Made by a program: the position numbers and the translations under genes
Notes under the pieces: generated by a model
Database searches by the model: none
Seen by the model: the letters and a program-made list of their open reading frames with translations, nothing else
What the model was told of the DNA's origin: nothing
Part shown: piece after piece, positions 18,414 through 27,056 of the stretch
Numbering within the stretch: position 1 is the first letter of the stretch
Layout: every line of letters starts with the position of its first letter
NCBI RefSeq assembly: GCF_000316645.1
Contig: NC_019684.1
Coordinates: 4,121,501-4,185,500 of the forward strand
DNA from: Nostoc sp. PCC 7524
GTDB taxonomy: Bacteria > Cyanobacteriota > Cyanobacteriia > Cyanobacteriales > Nostocaceae
Reading direction: 5' to 3'
DNA: 64,000 nucleotides

Positions 18414-19984
18414 GGCTTAACTGCCTCCTCGGAGATGGGAGTGACTGCAAAATTCATGCGGACTAAGCCCCCAGGTTCTAGACGCACTAGGCGCGATTGG
18501 CTATTGCGATCGCGGAATTTCTTGTTGGGCGCTAGTTTGTAACCGGGAACACTGCTAAGGTCTAATACTCCTGTGTGACTTCCAGGTAAGACATTCCCTA
18601 GGGAGAATAAACCATTGGGGTCTGTAGTAATACGGTTGCCGTCTTGTAGGAAAACTACTGCATTAGGAATTCCTGGTTCTCCGGGTTGTTGTTCTCCATC
18701 AAAGTTTTTATCAATAAACACCCGCCCGATGATTGTGCCGCAATCGGAAACTATACCTGGGTGAATCCTAAGTTGATGGGTGGCTGGGCCATCTTTGATA
18801 CTAAAACGGTTGTCAGCACGTAGGGCATTGACAATGGCACTATTACGACCAGTACCACGCAAGGAGTCAGTGGTTAATTGTGCAGCGTAGGCAATATTTA
18901 GCACTTGCCCAACGGGAATATTCACATCTGTGCGGAAGGTGACTGTGCTACCGTTGCGTGTAGATGTGATGGCGACTGACTGACCATCAATTTCACCACG
19001 TACAGATTGAGGTATAAAGTTAAATCCTAAAGGTAAATTATCGGTGACAACTATATTATTGAGAGCCGCATCAGAGAGATTTCTGAGTGATAGGCGATAG
19101 ATGACAGTATCTCCTGGTTCAGCCGCAGCGCGATCGCCTGTCTTGATGATCTGCATCTGATTGGCTTGACACATATTAGTGGTAAATTCAAAAGCTAATA
19201 AGTCCAGTCCCACTATTTCTGCATTGGGAACTAAAACAACTGTGTCTTCTACTCTAGTCTCGCCAGAGAGACTAATTGGTTGACCATCTAAAGAGGTAGC
19301 AATGTAACGGACAACACTATTATTAGCTGTACCTGTGCGGTTGAGAATTTCAATTTTGATGCGTCGTTGCTGATAAACAGAATTAGCCGGAGGATTGACT
19401 ACTAAAATATAAGTTCTACCTGGATCGGTTTGACCTCTATTCGGATCAAGTAGAAAATTATAAACACCAGGCGGATTATTAGTAATGAAATAGGGATTAA
19501 CATTCTCACTATTTGGAGCTTTACCACCAGGAATATTATTATTAGGAATATCTGGAACTTCTGTAGGGGTTAAAGAAACCAATTGTCCTAATTCTGTCCC
19601 CGTTGGATCATTAGGGTTAGGTTCATATACACCCACAGAAAAGCCTGTATAGTCTGGTAAAAGTGCGCCTGCACAACCTAAAATCCGCCCTAATGGGTCA
19701 ACTAATGGGCCAGGATTTAAATTTAGCTGGCTGGTAATGCCTTGATATCGATTATTGCTAGCAGTATCTATATAAGTATAAGTAGCTTGATTGGTGAGAT
19801 TAACCACACGGGTTTCTTGAGCAGTTGCCGGGGTAGGCACCATAGTCTGCAACCAGCTACCCAGGAGAATAGTTGCTGTTAACTGTTGATACCAGTTATT
19901 GCCATGAGTGACTTTTTTTCGTTGACGAAGACGGATCACTGAACTTATCTCCTCTGAAATGCCTTTGCTAATCAAGGCATTCAT
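18410..19984 (-). CDS. exported DUF11 protein with SdrD-B-like domain
   Basis: 524 aa. A long N-region precedes the signal peptide core (LTATILLGSWLQTMV) with a likely cut near ATAQ/ET. A DUF11 domain at ~285-390 reads AAAEPGDTVIYRLSLRNLSD and VVTDNLPLGFNFIP. A C-terminal domain at ~415-500 (IIGRVFIDKNFDGEQQPGE, GIPNAVVFLQDG) resembles SdrD B-type or prealbumin-like domains of surface adhesins. The stop overlaps the start of the barrel gene by four bases. Such domain pairs are seen in bacterial surface proteins of unknown partner. It is the third gene of the five-gene operon. Confidence 0.75.
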   Translation of the reverse strand: MNALISKGISEEISSVIRLRQRKKVTHGNNWYQQLTATILLGSWLQTMVPTPATAQETRVVNLTNQATYTYIDTASNNRYQGITSQLNLNPGPLVDPLGRILGCAGALLPDYTGFSVGVYEPNPNDPTGTELGQLVSLTPTEVPDIPNNNIPGGKAPNSENVNPYFITNNPPGVYNFLLDPNRGQTDPGRTYILVVNPPANSVYQQRRIKIEILNRTGTANNSVVRYIATSLDGQPISLSGETRVEDTVVLVPNAEIVGLDLLAFEFTTNMCQANQMQIIKTGDRAAAEPGDTVIYRLSLRNLSDAALNNIVVTDNLPLGFNFIPQSVRGEIDGQSVAITSTRNGSTVTFRTDVNIPVGQVLNIAYAAQLTTDSLRGTGRNSAIVNALRADNRFSIKDGPATHQLRIHPGIVSDCGTIIGRVFIDKNFDGEQQPGEPGIPNAVVFLQDGNRITTDPNGLFSLGNVLPGSHTGVLDLSSVPGYKLAPNKKFRDRNSQSRLVRLEPGGLVRMNFAVTPISEEAVKP

Positions 19985-20089
19985 TTAAAGTAAAAATTAT
20001 GACCAGTCAACCGATGTCATCCAATAAACAGATAAACAACGGCTGACTATTGAGTACACTTTTCCCAAAACCAGTACAAAAGTCATCAA

Positions 20090-20662
20090 CTAACGCACTT
20101 GAGTTTGATAAGTTGCTGTGACAATGCTTTTGGCGGCTAGTGCAGGAAGTTGCAATCGGATATGAGTGTAAGCAGTTGCTGGTGCTGGTTTAGTTTCGAC
20201 TTTGCCACCAGGAAAGGTGACTGTAATTGTGGGATTGGCGACAAAACTACGTCCACCGTCGATGCTGTAGGTGATTTTGGCAGCTTGATTGTTGATATTG
20301 GCAGACTTCAGTACATACACCATACCTTTGGGGATGGGTTGATTGAGCGTGACATTTTTGAGGGTGCGATCGCTCTTATTTTCTCCACTCAATGTATAAC
20401 GTAATACATCCCCTGGATTAACTACCGCTTGCCCTTTCAAAGCTTGCCATGTAACTTTTTGCTTACCTTGCTGATCTTTAGTCAAAACCTGCTTTTCTGC
20501 TTCTAGGCGCAACTGTAAAGCTTGTTGCTTCTGCGGACTTTGTGCAACTGCACTGTTAGATTGCAACCAACTGGCTACCCCTGAGACATGAGTGGTAAAA
20601 GAGTCTGTAGCTAGCAGTAGACTTGTTCCTATCCCGGCAATCAATAAATATTTCATCTTCAT
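20090..20662 (-). CDS. small exported DUF11-like protein
   Basis: 190 aa. Signal peptide (KYLLIAGIGTSLLLATDSF), mature part mostly a single DUF11-like unit: GQAVVNPGDVLRYTLSGENK, LNQPIPKGMVYVLKSA, then TYSIDGGRSF. Start lies one base after the stop of the upstream 850-aa gene, so translation is coupled. Being a one-domain version of its neighbours, it may be an accessory subunit or a chaperone-like partner; this is inference. About 105 bases separate it from the next gene of the operon. Confidence 0.75.
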   Translation of the reverse strand: MKMKYLLIAGIGTSLLLATDSFTTHVSGVASWLQSNSAVAQSPQKQQALQLRLEAEKQVLTKDQQGKQKVTWQALKGQAVVNPGDVLRYTLSGENKSDRTLKNVTLNQPIPKGMVYVLKSANINNQAAKITYSIDGGRSFVANPTITVTFPGGKVETKPAPATAYTHIRLQLPALAAKSIVTATYQTQVR

Positions 20663-20663
20663 G

Positions 20664-23216
20664 CTAGTTCACCTTACGTTGGAAGATAAATGTTCCTGTC
20701 TGACCAGGTGTAACAGGGTTAGTCAGGGTATGAATATACCTAGTGACATCATTAGCCGCAGTAGTACCACTTTGTTCACCACCCAGAAGATTGGTAGCAG
20801 GGTCGCCACTGAAGTATTGAATTGTTCCTGCACCTTGAACCGAGCCAAGAACGTGGCTGGTATCAATTGCACCATTGCTATCATTATCTCTTGCCCAGTT
20901 ATTTGGTAATACTGTGCCATCTTCAGTAATTACCACACTACCAGCCCTTAAAATCACATTATTTGTACCCACATCTGGTTCAGAAATATTTCTGTATTGA
21001 ATTACGTACTCAATAATATTTCCAGGTGCTGGTGTCTTCGGAACTGTACTTAAAGTACCATCTGCACCTTGAACTGCTGGACCTGTTCCTTGTAAAATCC
21101 GTGACTGCTTGAGCAGTTGCAAGTAGCCAGTGTATACTCGGTTAATGGAAATGTTAAACGCTGCATCATCAGCCAAACCATTAGCATTGGTGTCAATGAA
21201 AGCGGTGATGGGTACAGGGAAACCACGTTCAAAACCAGGATCGGTTGAAAGTGGTGTGCCAGCAGGTACGTCAACATCCACAGTATAGTTAGCTGTACCA
21301 TTCGCTGCTACATTATCAATTCGTACTGGGTTATTAGCACCAACTGGGTTTCCTCCTACAACACCATTACCATTAGTGAATGTAAAAGCTCCGTTATTGT
21401 ATGTATAAGTAGCAGTTGTAGCACCATTGTTAGCAGATATAGTCACAAATGTACCGTTAGGCAAATTACCTACATTAGCTGGTGGTGTAGGTATTAAAGA
21501 GATATTTTCTGGTTGAGAACTATCATTTCTAACGGTGTTAGTGAAATTCACTACATTTGGATCAATTAGTGTCCCTGGAGTAGTATTGGCCGGAACATTG
21601 GAAGATTTATTGGTAAAGTCGTCATTGTTGTCAGTTGGACCAACCGCCGCCGGAAACCCATCTGGACCATTGAGAACTGCGGCAAAGCTGATTGTAAAGA
21701 CGTTAGCTTCACCACCAGGGTTGGCACCAGGATTGTTAGCATCACCACCGTTATTATTGTTAGTATCTGTTCCGGTTGTGTTGAGGTCAGTTGGATCGGT
21801 TTTTGGGTCAGTGATATAACCATCAGGCACAGTAGGCGGTAACTGATCTGGTACACCATCCCCGTTAGTATCTGTTGTTGGTGGGGGTGTCATGTTACCT
21901 GTAGGCCCATCAAAGTTACTGGGATTTGGATCACCTGACTCATCCAGTACAGGTGCGTTTGTTTCGGGTGTTTTACCAAATACTTGAGCGATATTGGCTA
22001 TAGTTAGAGGTGCAGTCTGTCCTGTTCTCACTGCTACCCGAACGGAGAATTGGGTTAACTGTGCATCAGCAGCAGGCAGGTAAGTAGATGTATCGCCATC
22101 TGTAGTAGGTTTAATAAAACCAACACGAGTGACTGAAGACAAAGCTGGGGCTGTGGTTATCCAGGTAGCAGCGTTAGCAGGTGTGGCTACAGGAGTCGTA
22201 GAATAAACTACAGTCCAACCACTGGGTGCTGTTGGCGCTACTGCTAATTCTGTCCCAAAAGGAATCGCATCAGAAACTAAAATATTTGTGCCGGTAAGAC
22301 CAGGTATAACCGAACCTGCTAAAGCTGAGGGAGTAATATTCTGCCCTGTGTTATCAGTAGACCTAACCTGCAAACTCAAGCTGTAATCAATAGTATCGCC
22401 TGTGAGATCGCTTGGCGTACCGTTATTGTTATAGGTGCCGCGATTTTTCAGGATGGTAGCCAAAGAATAATACTTCGGAGCAATAGTTATAGAGGCTGCT
22501 GCACTACCTTCTACTACACCGTTAGCTGGTGAACCTGTAACTTCTCCTCCAGGCGTGCCATCTGGATTGTCTACAGTGTAAACATCTCTAGCATCATTAA
22601 TTGACCCAGTGCGTGGAGAGTTAACATTAGTTTCAGGAGGTGTAGTTTCCCCTAAAGTCACGTTAATTGTTTGACCAGGTGTAACACCTGAATTTACTGT
22701 GACTGGGACTCGTACTTGTATGTTTCCATTGACTGGTATGGACGGTGTAGTAAAGCCACCCAGAGGAATATCTATCCATGTATTCCCATCAGTGCTGTAT
22801 TGTAATGTACCTACTGTGCCTGGGCCTGTAATACCAGCTTGGGTGGGAAGTTGGAACCGTGTGGGGTCGTTACCTATGTTGGTGATAGTGAAGGGATAGT
22901 ATATGAGATCGCCTGCTTGAATAGTTCCGCCATTACTATCTGAAGGTGTTCCTGCAACAACGGAAATACCAGCTACTTCTGCTACGGTGACAGTTACCGT
23001 GTTGGAAGTGCTATTGATTGGCACATTGGGATTATTCGGATCTTCGTAGGTGGCTGTTGCTTGGTTGTTGATATCTGTACCTGCGGCAGTTGGAGTAGTT
23101 TGAGCTAATGCAGGGGAGACAAATTGGAAAAACCCGCTTGCTAGGAGTGCTGTTGTGACTAAAGCACCGTAAAGCCTAGATTTCCTGGACTTATTCATTT
23201 GTTGATAGGATTTCAT
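20664..23216 (-). CDS. large exported Asn/Thr-rich surface protein, first in operon
   Basis: 850 aa. A basic N-region and hydrophobic core (GALVTTALLASGFFQF) give a signal peptide with a likely cut after A38 (PALA/QT). The mature part is beta-rich with several DUF11-like or cadherin-like units (ATATYEDPNNP, AGDLIYYPFTITNIGN, PGNIIEYVIQYRNISE). A central Asp/Asn/Pro-rich stretch (~440-510, with DTNGDGVPDQLPPTVPDGY) looks like calcium-binding type III repeats, and NGLADDAAF occurs later. It heads the operon, preceded by about 800 bases without a gene, where the promoter should lie. A secreted structural component of the cell surface or sheath is inferred. Confidence 0.75.
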   Translation of the reverse strand: MKSYQQMNKSRKSRLYGALVTTALLASGFFQFVSPALAQTTPTAAGTDINNQATATYEDPNNPNVPINSTSNTVTVTVAEVAGISVVAGTPSDSNGGTIQAGDLIYYPFTITNIGNDPTRFQLPTQAGITGPGTVGTLQYSTDGNTWIDIPLGGFTTPSIPVNGNIQVRVPVTVNSGVTPGQTINVTLGETTPPETNVNSPRTGSINDARDVYTVDNPDGTPGGEVTGSPANGVVEGSAAASITIAPKYYSLATILKNRGTYNNNGTPSDLTGDTIDYSLSLQVRSTDNTGQNITPSALAGSVIPGLTGTNILVSDAIPFGTELAVAPTAPSGWTVVYSTTPVATPANAATWITTAPALSSVTRVGFIKPTTDGDTSTYLPAADAQLTQFSVRVAVRTGQTAPLTIANIAQVFGKTPETNAPVLDESGDPNPSNFDGPTGNMTPPPTTDTNGDGVPDQLPPTVPDGYITDPKTDPTDLNTTGTDTNNNNGGDANNPGANPGGEANVFTISFAAVLNGPDGFPAAVGPTDNNDDFTNKSSNVPANTTPGTLIDPNVVNFTNTVRNDSSQPENISLIPTPPANVGNLPNGTFVTISANNGATTATYTYNNGAFTFTNGNGVVGGNPVGANNPVRIDNVAANGTANYTVDVDVPAGTPLSTDPGFERGFPVPITAFIDTNANGLADDAAFNISINRVYTGYLQLLKQSRILQGTGPAVQGADGTLSTVPKTPAPGNIIEYVIQYRNISEPDVGTNNVILRAGSVVITEDGTVLPNNWARDNDSNGAIDTSHVLGSVQGAGTIQYFSGDPATNLLGGEQSGTTAANDVTRYIHTLTNPVTPGQTGTFIFQRKVN

Positions 23217-24027
23217 GGGATGTAGTTACTTGGTAGATGCAGCTTGGTTTTGAGCAAAATCAATGAAAAATTTGCTGATTTTACTAAATTCCTAGATGTG
23301 CTGTATGTTTCATATGTTTTTCTGCTAATTAATTAGTTTCAAAGCAATAAAAATTACCAAGAAATATAAAACCCAGCTTTGAATAAACATTTGCTTTACT
23401 GGGTTAGCTGTTAGCAGTTTCTGGGTTATGCAGTTTGATTTACTGATATAGAGTTGATGATTTGGCACATAGCGATCGCTCAACAATAGAACCTTAAATC
23501 ACAAAGTTCTTATATAAAATCAGTTTAAATACTGGTATTAAAAAATTTGATTAATTTTTTGTTTAGCAGAATTACTTAAGTGCCTATACATTTAAGCCGT
23601 AATTTTTTGTACTAAAAAAATGAGTGTGATTTAGTGTATTCCGATAGTAGATGGTCAAAAAGAAGGGTGTGGGGTATGGGGGGTAGGGTGTAGGGGAAAT
23701 CAGTGGGGGCTTTGACTCGAAGGTGGTTTCGGGGCAGGGTGTAAAAATAATATAGTTTTCTCTTCTTCCCCCACACCCTGCACCCTACACCCTGTTTTAG
23801 TCAACTCCTTCTCCAAGCAATTTCAGGATTGGTATCAATTTCTCCTATTTTCAAAAATTGATTTTAAATTGGGAATTTTGAATTAGAGCATAGAAACGTT
23901 CATAACTCCAGTATTTTCAATACTTTAGGTAAACCCGATAAAAATTGTCGGGTATGTTTGACTGGTATTTTTACTCGTGATACTATTCAGCCAACAGTTG
24001 ACAGACAAACAGGGAAAGATAGTTACT
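23217..24027. other. intergenic between the surface-protein operon and thrC
   Basis: About 800 bases with no credible gene. A G-rich tract at 23664-23697 and a C-rich tract at about 23768-23795 (CACACCCTGCACCCTACAC) are roughly complementary and could pair. The divergent promoters of the surface operon (minus) and thrC (plus) must lie here. A GTG in frame at 23977 could extend thrC, but the ATG at 24028 gives the better-conserved start. Confidence 0.5.
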
Positions 24028-25332
24028 ATGACTCAGGCAGTATCCACACCTACCAAAGCCAGCAACGCCGCTTTCAGTGCATTGAAATGTAAAGAATGTG
24101 GCGCGGAATATGAACTCAAAGCTAGTCATGTATGTGAATTATGCTTTGGGCCTTTGGAAGTGAAGTATGACTACAATGCTTTGCGTTTGTCTGTCACCCG
24201 TGAAAAAATTCAAGCTGGGCCGAATTCCATTTGGCGTTATCGTTCCTTTTTGCCTGTCGCCACTGACAATGTAATTGATGTGGGAACAGGGATGACTCCC
24301 TTGGTGCGTTCCCATCGTCTCGCCCGTCGCCTGGGTTTAAACAAACTATATATAAAGAATGATGCGGTAAATATGCCCACCCTGAGCTTTAAGGATCGGG
24401 TGGTGTCAGTTGCTCTTTCCCGCGCTAGAGAGTTGGGTTTCACTACAGTTTCTTGCGCTAGCACCGGAAACTTGGCTAACTCCACCGCCGCGATCGCAGC
24501 TCATGCCGGTTTAGACTGTTGTGTATTCATCCCCTCAGATTTAGAAGCTGGCAAAGTCTTGGGTAGCTTGATTTACAGTCCTACCCTCATGGCTGTGAAA
24601 GGTAACTACGACCAAGTAAATCGCCTCTGCTCGGAAGTTGCTAATACACATGGTTGGGGTTTTGTCAATATTAATTTACGTCCCTACTATTCTGAAGGTT
24701 CTAAGACATTAGGCTTTGAAGTAGCAGAACAACTAGGTTGGGAACTACCTGATCATGTAGTTGCACCTTTGGCTTCTGGTTCACTATTCACCAAGATTTA
24801 CAAAGGCTTCCAAGAATTTGTAGAAGTTGGTTTAGTAGAAGGTAAGCAAGTCCGTTTCAGTGGCGCACAAGCAGAAGGTTGTTCACCCATCGCTCAAGCA
24901 TTTAAAGAAGACCGCGACTTTATTAAACCAGTTAAACCGAATACAATTGCTAAATCAATTGCGATCGGCAACCCAGCAGATGGAGTTTATGCCGTAGAGA
25001 TTGCCAAGAAGACTGGCGGTAATATTGAATCTGTCAACGATGCAGAAATCATCGAAGGCATCAAATTGCTAGCTGAAACAGAAGGTATCTTTACCGAGAC
25101 AGCAGGTGGAACTACCATTGCTGTACTGAAAAAATTAGTAGAAGCTGGCAAGATTGATCCAGATGAAACTACTGTGGTTTACATCACTGGCAACGGTTTG
25201 AAAACCCAAGAAGCTGTACAAGGCTACATTGGCGAACCTTTGACAATTGATGCCAAACTCGATAGCTTTGAACGTGCATTAGAGCGTTCTCGGACTTTAG
25301 ATCGCTTGGAATGGCAACAAGTTCTTGTTTAG
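24028..25332 (+). CDS. thrC: threonine synthase
   Basis: 434 aa from the ATG at 24028 (MTQAVSTPTKAS). A PLP-dependent fold-type II enzyme making L-threonine from O-phosphohomoserine. The N-terminal Cys pairs (LKCKECGAEYEL and CELCFGP) form the zinc-ribbon-like lead of the plant/cyanobacterial type. The PLP lysine lies in LSFKDRVVS, followed by STGNLANSTAA and a Gly-rich GSLFTK phosphate region. Length is normal. A small MoaD/ThiS-like gene follows 95 bases downstream and probably shares its transcript. Confidence 0.93.
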   Translation: MTQAVSTPTKASNAAFSALKCKECGAEYELKASHVCELCFGPLEVKYDYNALRLSVTREKIQAGPNSIWRYRSFLPVATDNVIDVGTGMTPLVRSHRLARRLGLNKLYIKNDAVNMPTLSFKDRVVSVALSRARELGFTTVSCASTGNLANSTAAIAAHAGLDCCVFIPSDLEAGKVLGSLIYSPTLMAVKGNYDQVNRLCSEVANTHGWGFVNINLRPYYSEGSKTLGFEVAEQLGWELPDHVVAPLASGSLFTKIYKGFQEFVEVGLVEGKQVRFSGAQAEGCSPIAQAFKEDRDFIKPVKPNTIAKSIAIGNPADGVYAVEIAKKTGGNIESVNDAEIIEGIKLLAETEGIFTETAGGTTIAVLKKLVEAGKIDPDETTVVYITGNGLKTQEAVQGYIGEPLTIDAKLDSFERALERSRTLDRLEWQQVLV

Positions 25333-25427
25333 TCATGAGTCATGAGTCAATAGTCAATAGTCGTTAGTATCGGACTAATGACTATTGGCACTGACGACAA
25401 TTTACAACTGATCACTATTAATTAACT

Positions 25428-25703
25428 ATGGCTGTAAAAGTTTTAGTACCTACTGCTCTGCAAAATTTAACGAACAATCAAGCTGCTTTAGAATCAAGTG
25501 GCAGCTCTATTGCTGAACTGTTAGACTCTTTAGAAAAAAGCTTTCCTGGCATTAAAGCACGCTTGTGTGATGAAAATGGACAGCCACGGCGCTTTTTGAA
25601 TTTGTATGTCAACAGCGAAGATATCCGCTTTTTGGATGGAGTAGCGACACCTTTAAAGGATGGTGATGAGGTAAGTATCGTTCCTGCTGTAGCGGGTGGT
25701 TGA
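25428..25703 (+). CDS. MoaD/ThiS-family sulfur carrier next to thrC
   Basis: 91 aa, beta-grasp. It starts [16 protein letters not shown] and ends [14 protein letters not shown] with the terminal GG needed for adenylation and thiocarboxylation. The middle ([24 protein letters not shown]) resembles CysO-like carriers more than MoaD. In mycobacteria CysO delivers sulfide to a PLP cysteine synthase; here the partner PLP gene is thrC. A sulfur-transfer role in amino-acid synthesis is therefore plausible but unproven. An intrinsic terminator follows at 25783. Confidence 0.85.
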   Translation: MAVKVLVPTALQNLTNNQAALESSGSSIAELLDSLEKSFPGIKARLCDENGQPRRFLNLYVNSEDIRFLDGVATPLKDGDEVSIVPAVAGG

Positions 25704-25733
25704 TAACGTATATTTACCTACAAATGATTTTTA

Positions 25734-25763
25734 GTCTCTCCTCCCTCCGCAATCAGGAGAGAC
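25734..25763. repeat. hairpin after the thrC-carrier pair
   Basis: Perfect 9-bp arms (GTCTCTCCT with AGGAGAGAC) and a 12-base loop, without a following T-run. It may protect the 3' end or act with the true terminator just downstream. Confidence 0.6.
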
Positions 25764-25782
25764 ACAGATGTCAACTGTTTTG

Positions 25783-25814
25783 AGCATGAGTAGTTTATAT
25801 TACTCATGCTTTTT
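25783..25814 (+). terminator. rho-independent terminator of the thrC operon
   Basis: Perfect 10-bp stem (AGCATGAGTA with TACTCATGCT), 8-base loop, then a run of T's. Placed 80 bases after the carrier-protein stop. Confidence 0.85.
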
Positions 25815-25859
25815 GTGTATTAGTCAATAGGGGACAGGTGACAGGTGACAGGTGATAGA

Positions 25860-26200
25860 CTGTGACATACTCCCACACTGATGCAAGCATACAGTGTGGG
25901 CTTCTCATCCAATCCAGCTATTGCTTCTCCTGACGGAGACGCTACGCGAACGGAGGCGATGAGCTTTGTTTTGAGTCCACGAGATGCCCCTCCGCAGACT
26001 TGAACAAGTACAAAAATGTTCAATCCTTTGTACTGTCAGAGTTTTACCTACCCACAGAAGCGACAAACAAATGTCTGTTACTGGGTAGAACCCCATACTC
26101 TGAGTTGTCAAGGTTCGGCGCACAGGAGAGCCACTGCGGTCTTGGGGTCTCCCCAAGTAGAGCAAGTGGCGTAGCGGTTAGCTATTAATTTGATTAAACC
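25860..26200 (-). mobile_element. degenerate IS200/IS605-like remnant
   Basis: The 25872-25900 segment is a strong imperfect hairpin (CCCACACTG ... CAGTGTGGG) of the kind found at the right end of Nostoc IS200/IS605 elements. Minus-strand frames upstream of it read like a worn TnpB C-terminus but are broken. A second structure (26141-26147 with 26151-26157, and outer arms 26130-26135 with 26165-26170) adds to the folded character. No intact transposase ORF remains. The family assignment is from memory of similar ends and needs alignment. Confidence 0.4.
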
Positions 26201-26244
26201 TGTACGACTTAAGTATATCATGGTTACGGTGATTTGTCGTAATT

Positions 26245-26424
26245 ATGTCAAGAAAACACAGGATTGAAACAAGACTTAACGACAGGGAATTGGGACTTTT
26301 AAAAGAGTTCGCAGAGACTCTGCATATCCCGATGTCTGAAGCGTTGAGAACCTTAGTCCAAAGTTTGGCGATACCCTTTCAGGGAAGCAAGCTACGTCGC
26401 CCACCCCACTCCCTCAACGAGTGA
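26245..26424 (+). CDS. 59-aa ribbon-helix-helix (CopG-like) protein
   Basis: Starts MSRKHRIETRLNDRELG; the strand RIETRLND and two helices (ELGLLKEFAETLHI, MSEALRTLVQSLA) form a standard RHH DNA-binding fold. The last ~15 residues (QGSKLRRPPHSLNE) look like read-through into repeat DNA, so the original stop may have been lost. It sits between the IS remnant and the Tn554-like genes, so it is probably a small regulator of a mobile element or an orphan antitoxin. No toxin gene is adjacent. Confidence 0.55.
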   Translation: MSRKHRIETRLNDRELGLLKEFAETLHIPMSEALRTLVQSLAIPFQGSKLRRPPHSLNE

Positions 26425-26582
26425 TAGTCGTTATTGGTCGGGGGTGGGACTCCGACGCTCGATGACTCGCTACCGCTTCGCTATCACCGCCCTGCCATTC
26501 ATCTCATCACTTCCGCTGAAATTATCTAAACCACAATGTACACAACGTTGACTGTATAAGCATTTAACATTGTGAATACTTT
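26425..26582. repeat. short repeats near the element border
   Basis: ACAACGTTGAC occurs twice (26542-26552, 26585-26595) and CACAATGT/ACATTGTG form an inverted pair (26532-26539 with 26567-26574). TACACAACGT (26539-26548) reappears inverted at 29696-29705, just beyond the recombinase genes. These may be recombinase binding sites or the element border. Confidence 0.4.
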
Positions 26583-27023
26583 CTACAACGTTGACAGTGG
26601 ATATTTTACCAACATCTCTTGGAAAGATATCCACTGCTCGTCCTGTGTGTAAACAATGATACCGTCTTTGGTGTTTTGGCTGGCAAGAATTAATTTCTTC
26701 TTGTAGGCTAATGCGTACCATTCCTTAAAAACATCCAATTCAGATTGTTGTCCAATTTCTTCATTCTTGATCCAACCCTCTTCTATAGCTTTTTTAAGCC
26801 ATGCACCTGGTTTTTCAATATTGCTACTAGCCATTGCTTCTTTAAAAGCTTTTATTGCATTTAAAACAGTATCTTCCTCTGCTGACTTAATTGTTTTAGT
26901 TAAGGTTGGATTCAGTTTAATTCCAATTAAGTCAAGTTGCTGTTTAACATGATCACTGATATCAGAACGTCCAGCCCTTTTCTTATCTAATGAAGTAACC
27001 TTTGAATTTTCATCATTGCTCAT
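26583..27023 (-). CDS. TnpC-like small protein of a Tn554-like element
   Basis: 146 aa, mostly helical, no Cys motif. It begins MSNDENSKVTSLDKKRAGRS, and the middle (AEEDTVLNAIKAFKEAMAS, PGAWLKKAIEEGWIKN) resembles short replication-initiator-like or TnpC-type proteins. In Tn554, TnpC of similar size follows tnpB and affects efficiency and orientation of transposition. Position, 33 bases after the tnpB-like stop, is the main reason for the call. An antisense Cys-containing frame overlaps its 3' end but is not credible as a gene. Confidence 0.65.
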   Translation of the reverse strand: MSNDENSKVTSLDKKRAGRSDISDHVKQQLDLIGIKLNPTLTKTIKSAEEDTVLNAIKAFKEAMASSNIEKPGAWLKKAIEEGWIKNEEIGQQSELDVFKEWYALAYKKKLILASQNTKDGIIVYTQDEQWISFQEMLVKYPLSTL

Positions 27024-27056
27024 TCTTGTTGCCCTCCAGAGTATTGATGATATTTT

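Noticed and set aside
26470..26721. Cys-containing minus-strand ORF (SQRCVHCGLDN)
   Set aside because: It overlaps the tnpC-like gene out of frame and has no recognisable domain; at most a fragment of an IS.
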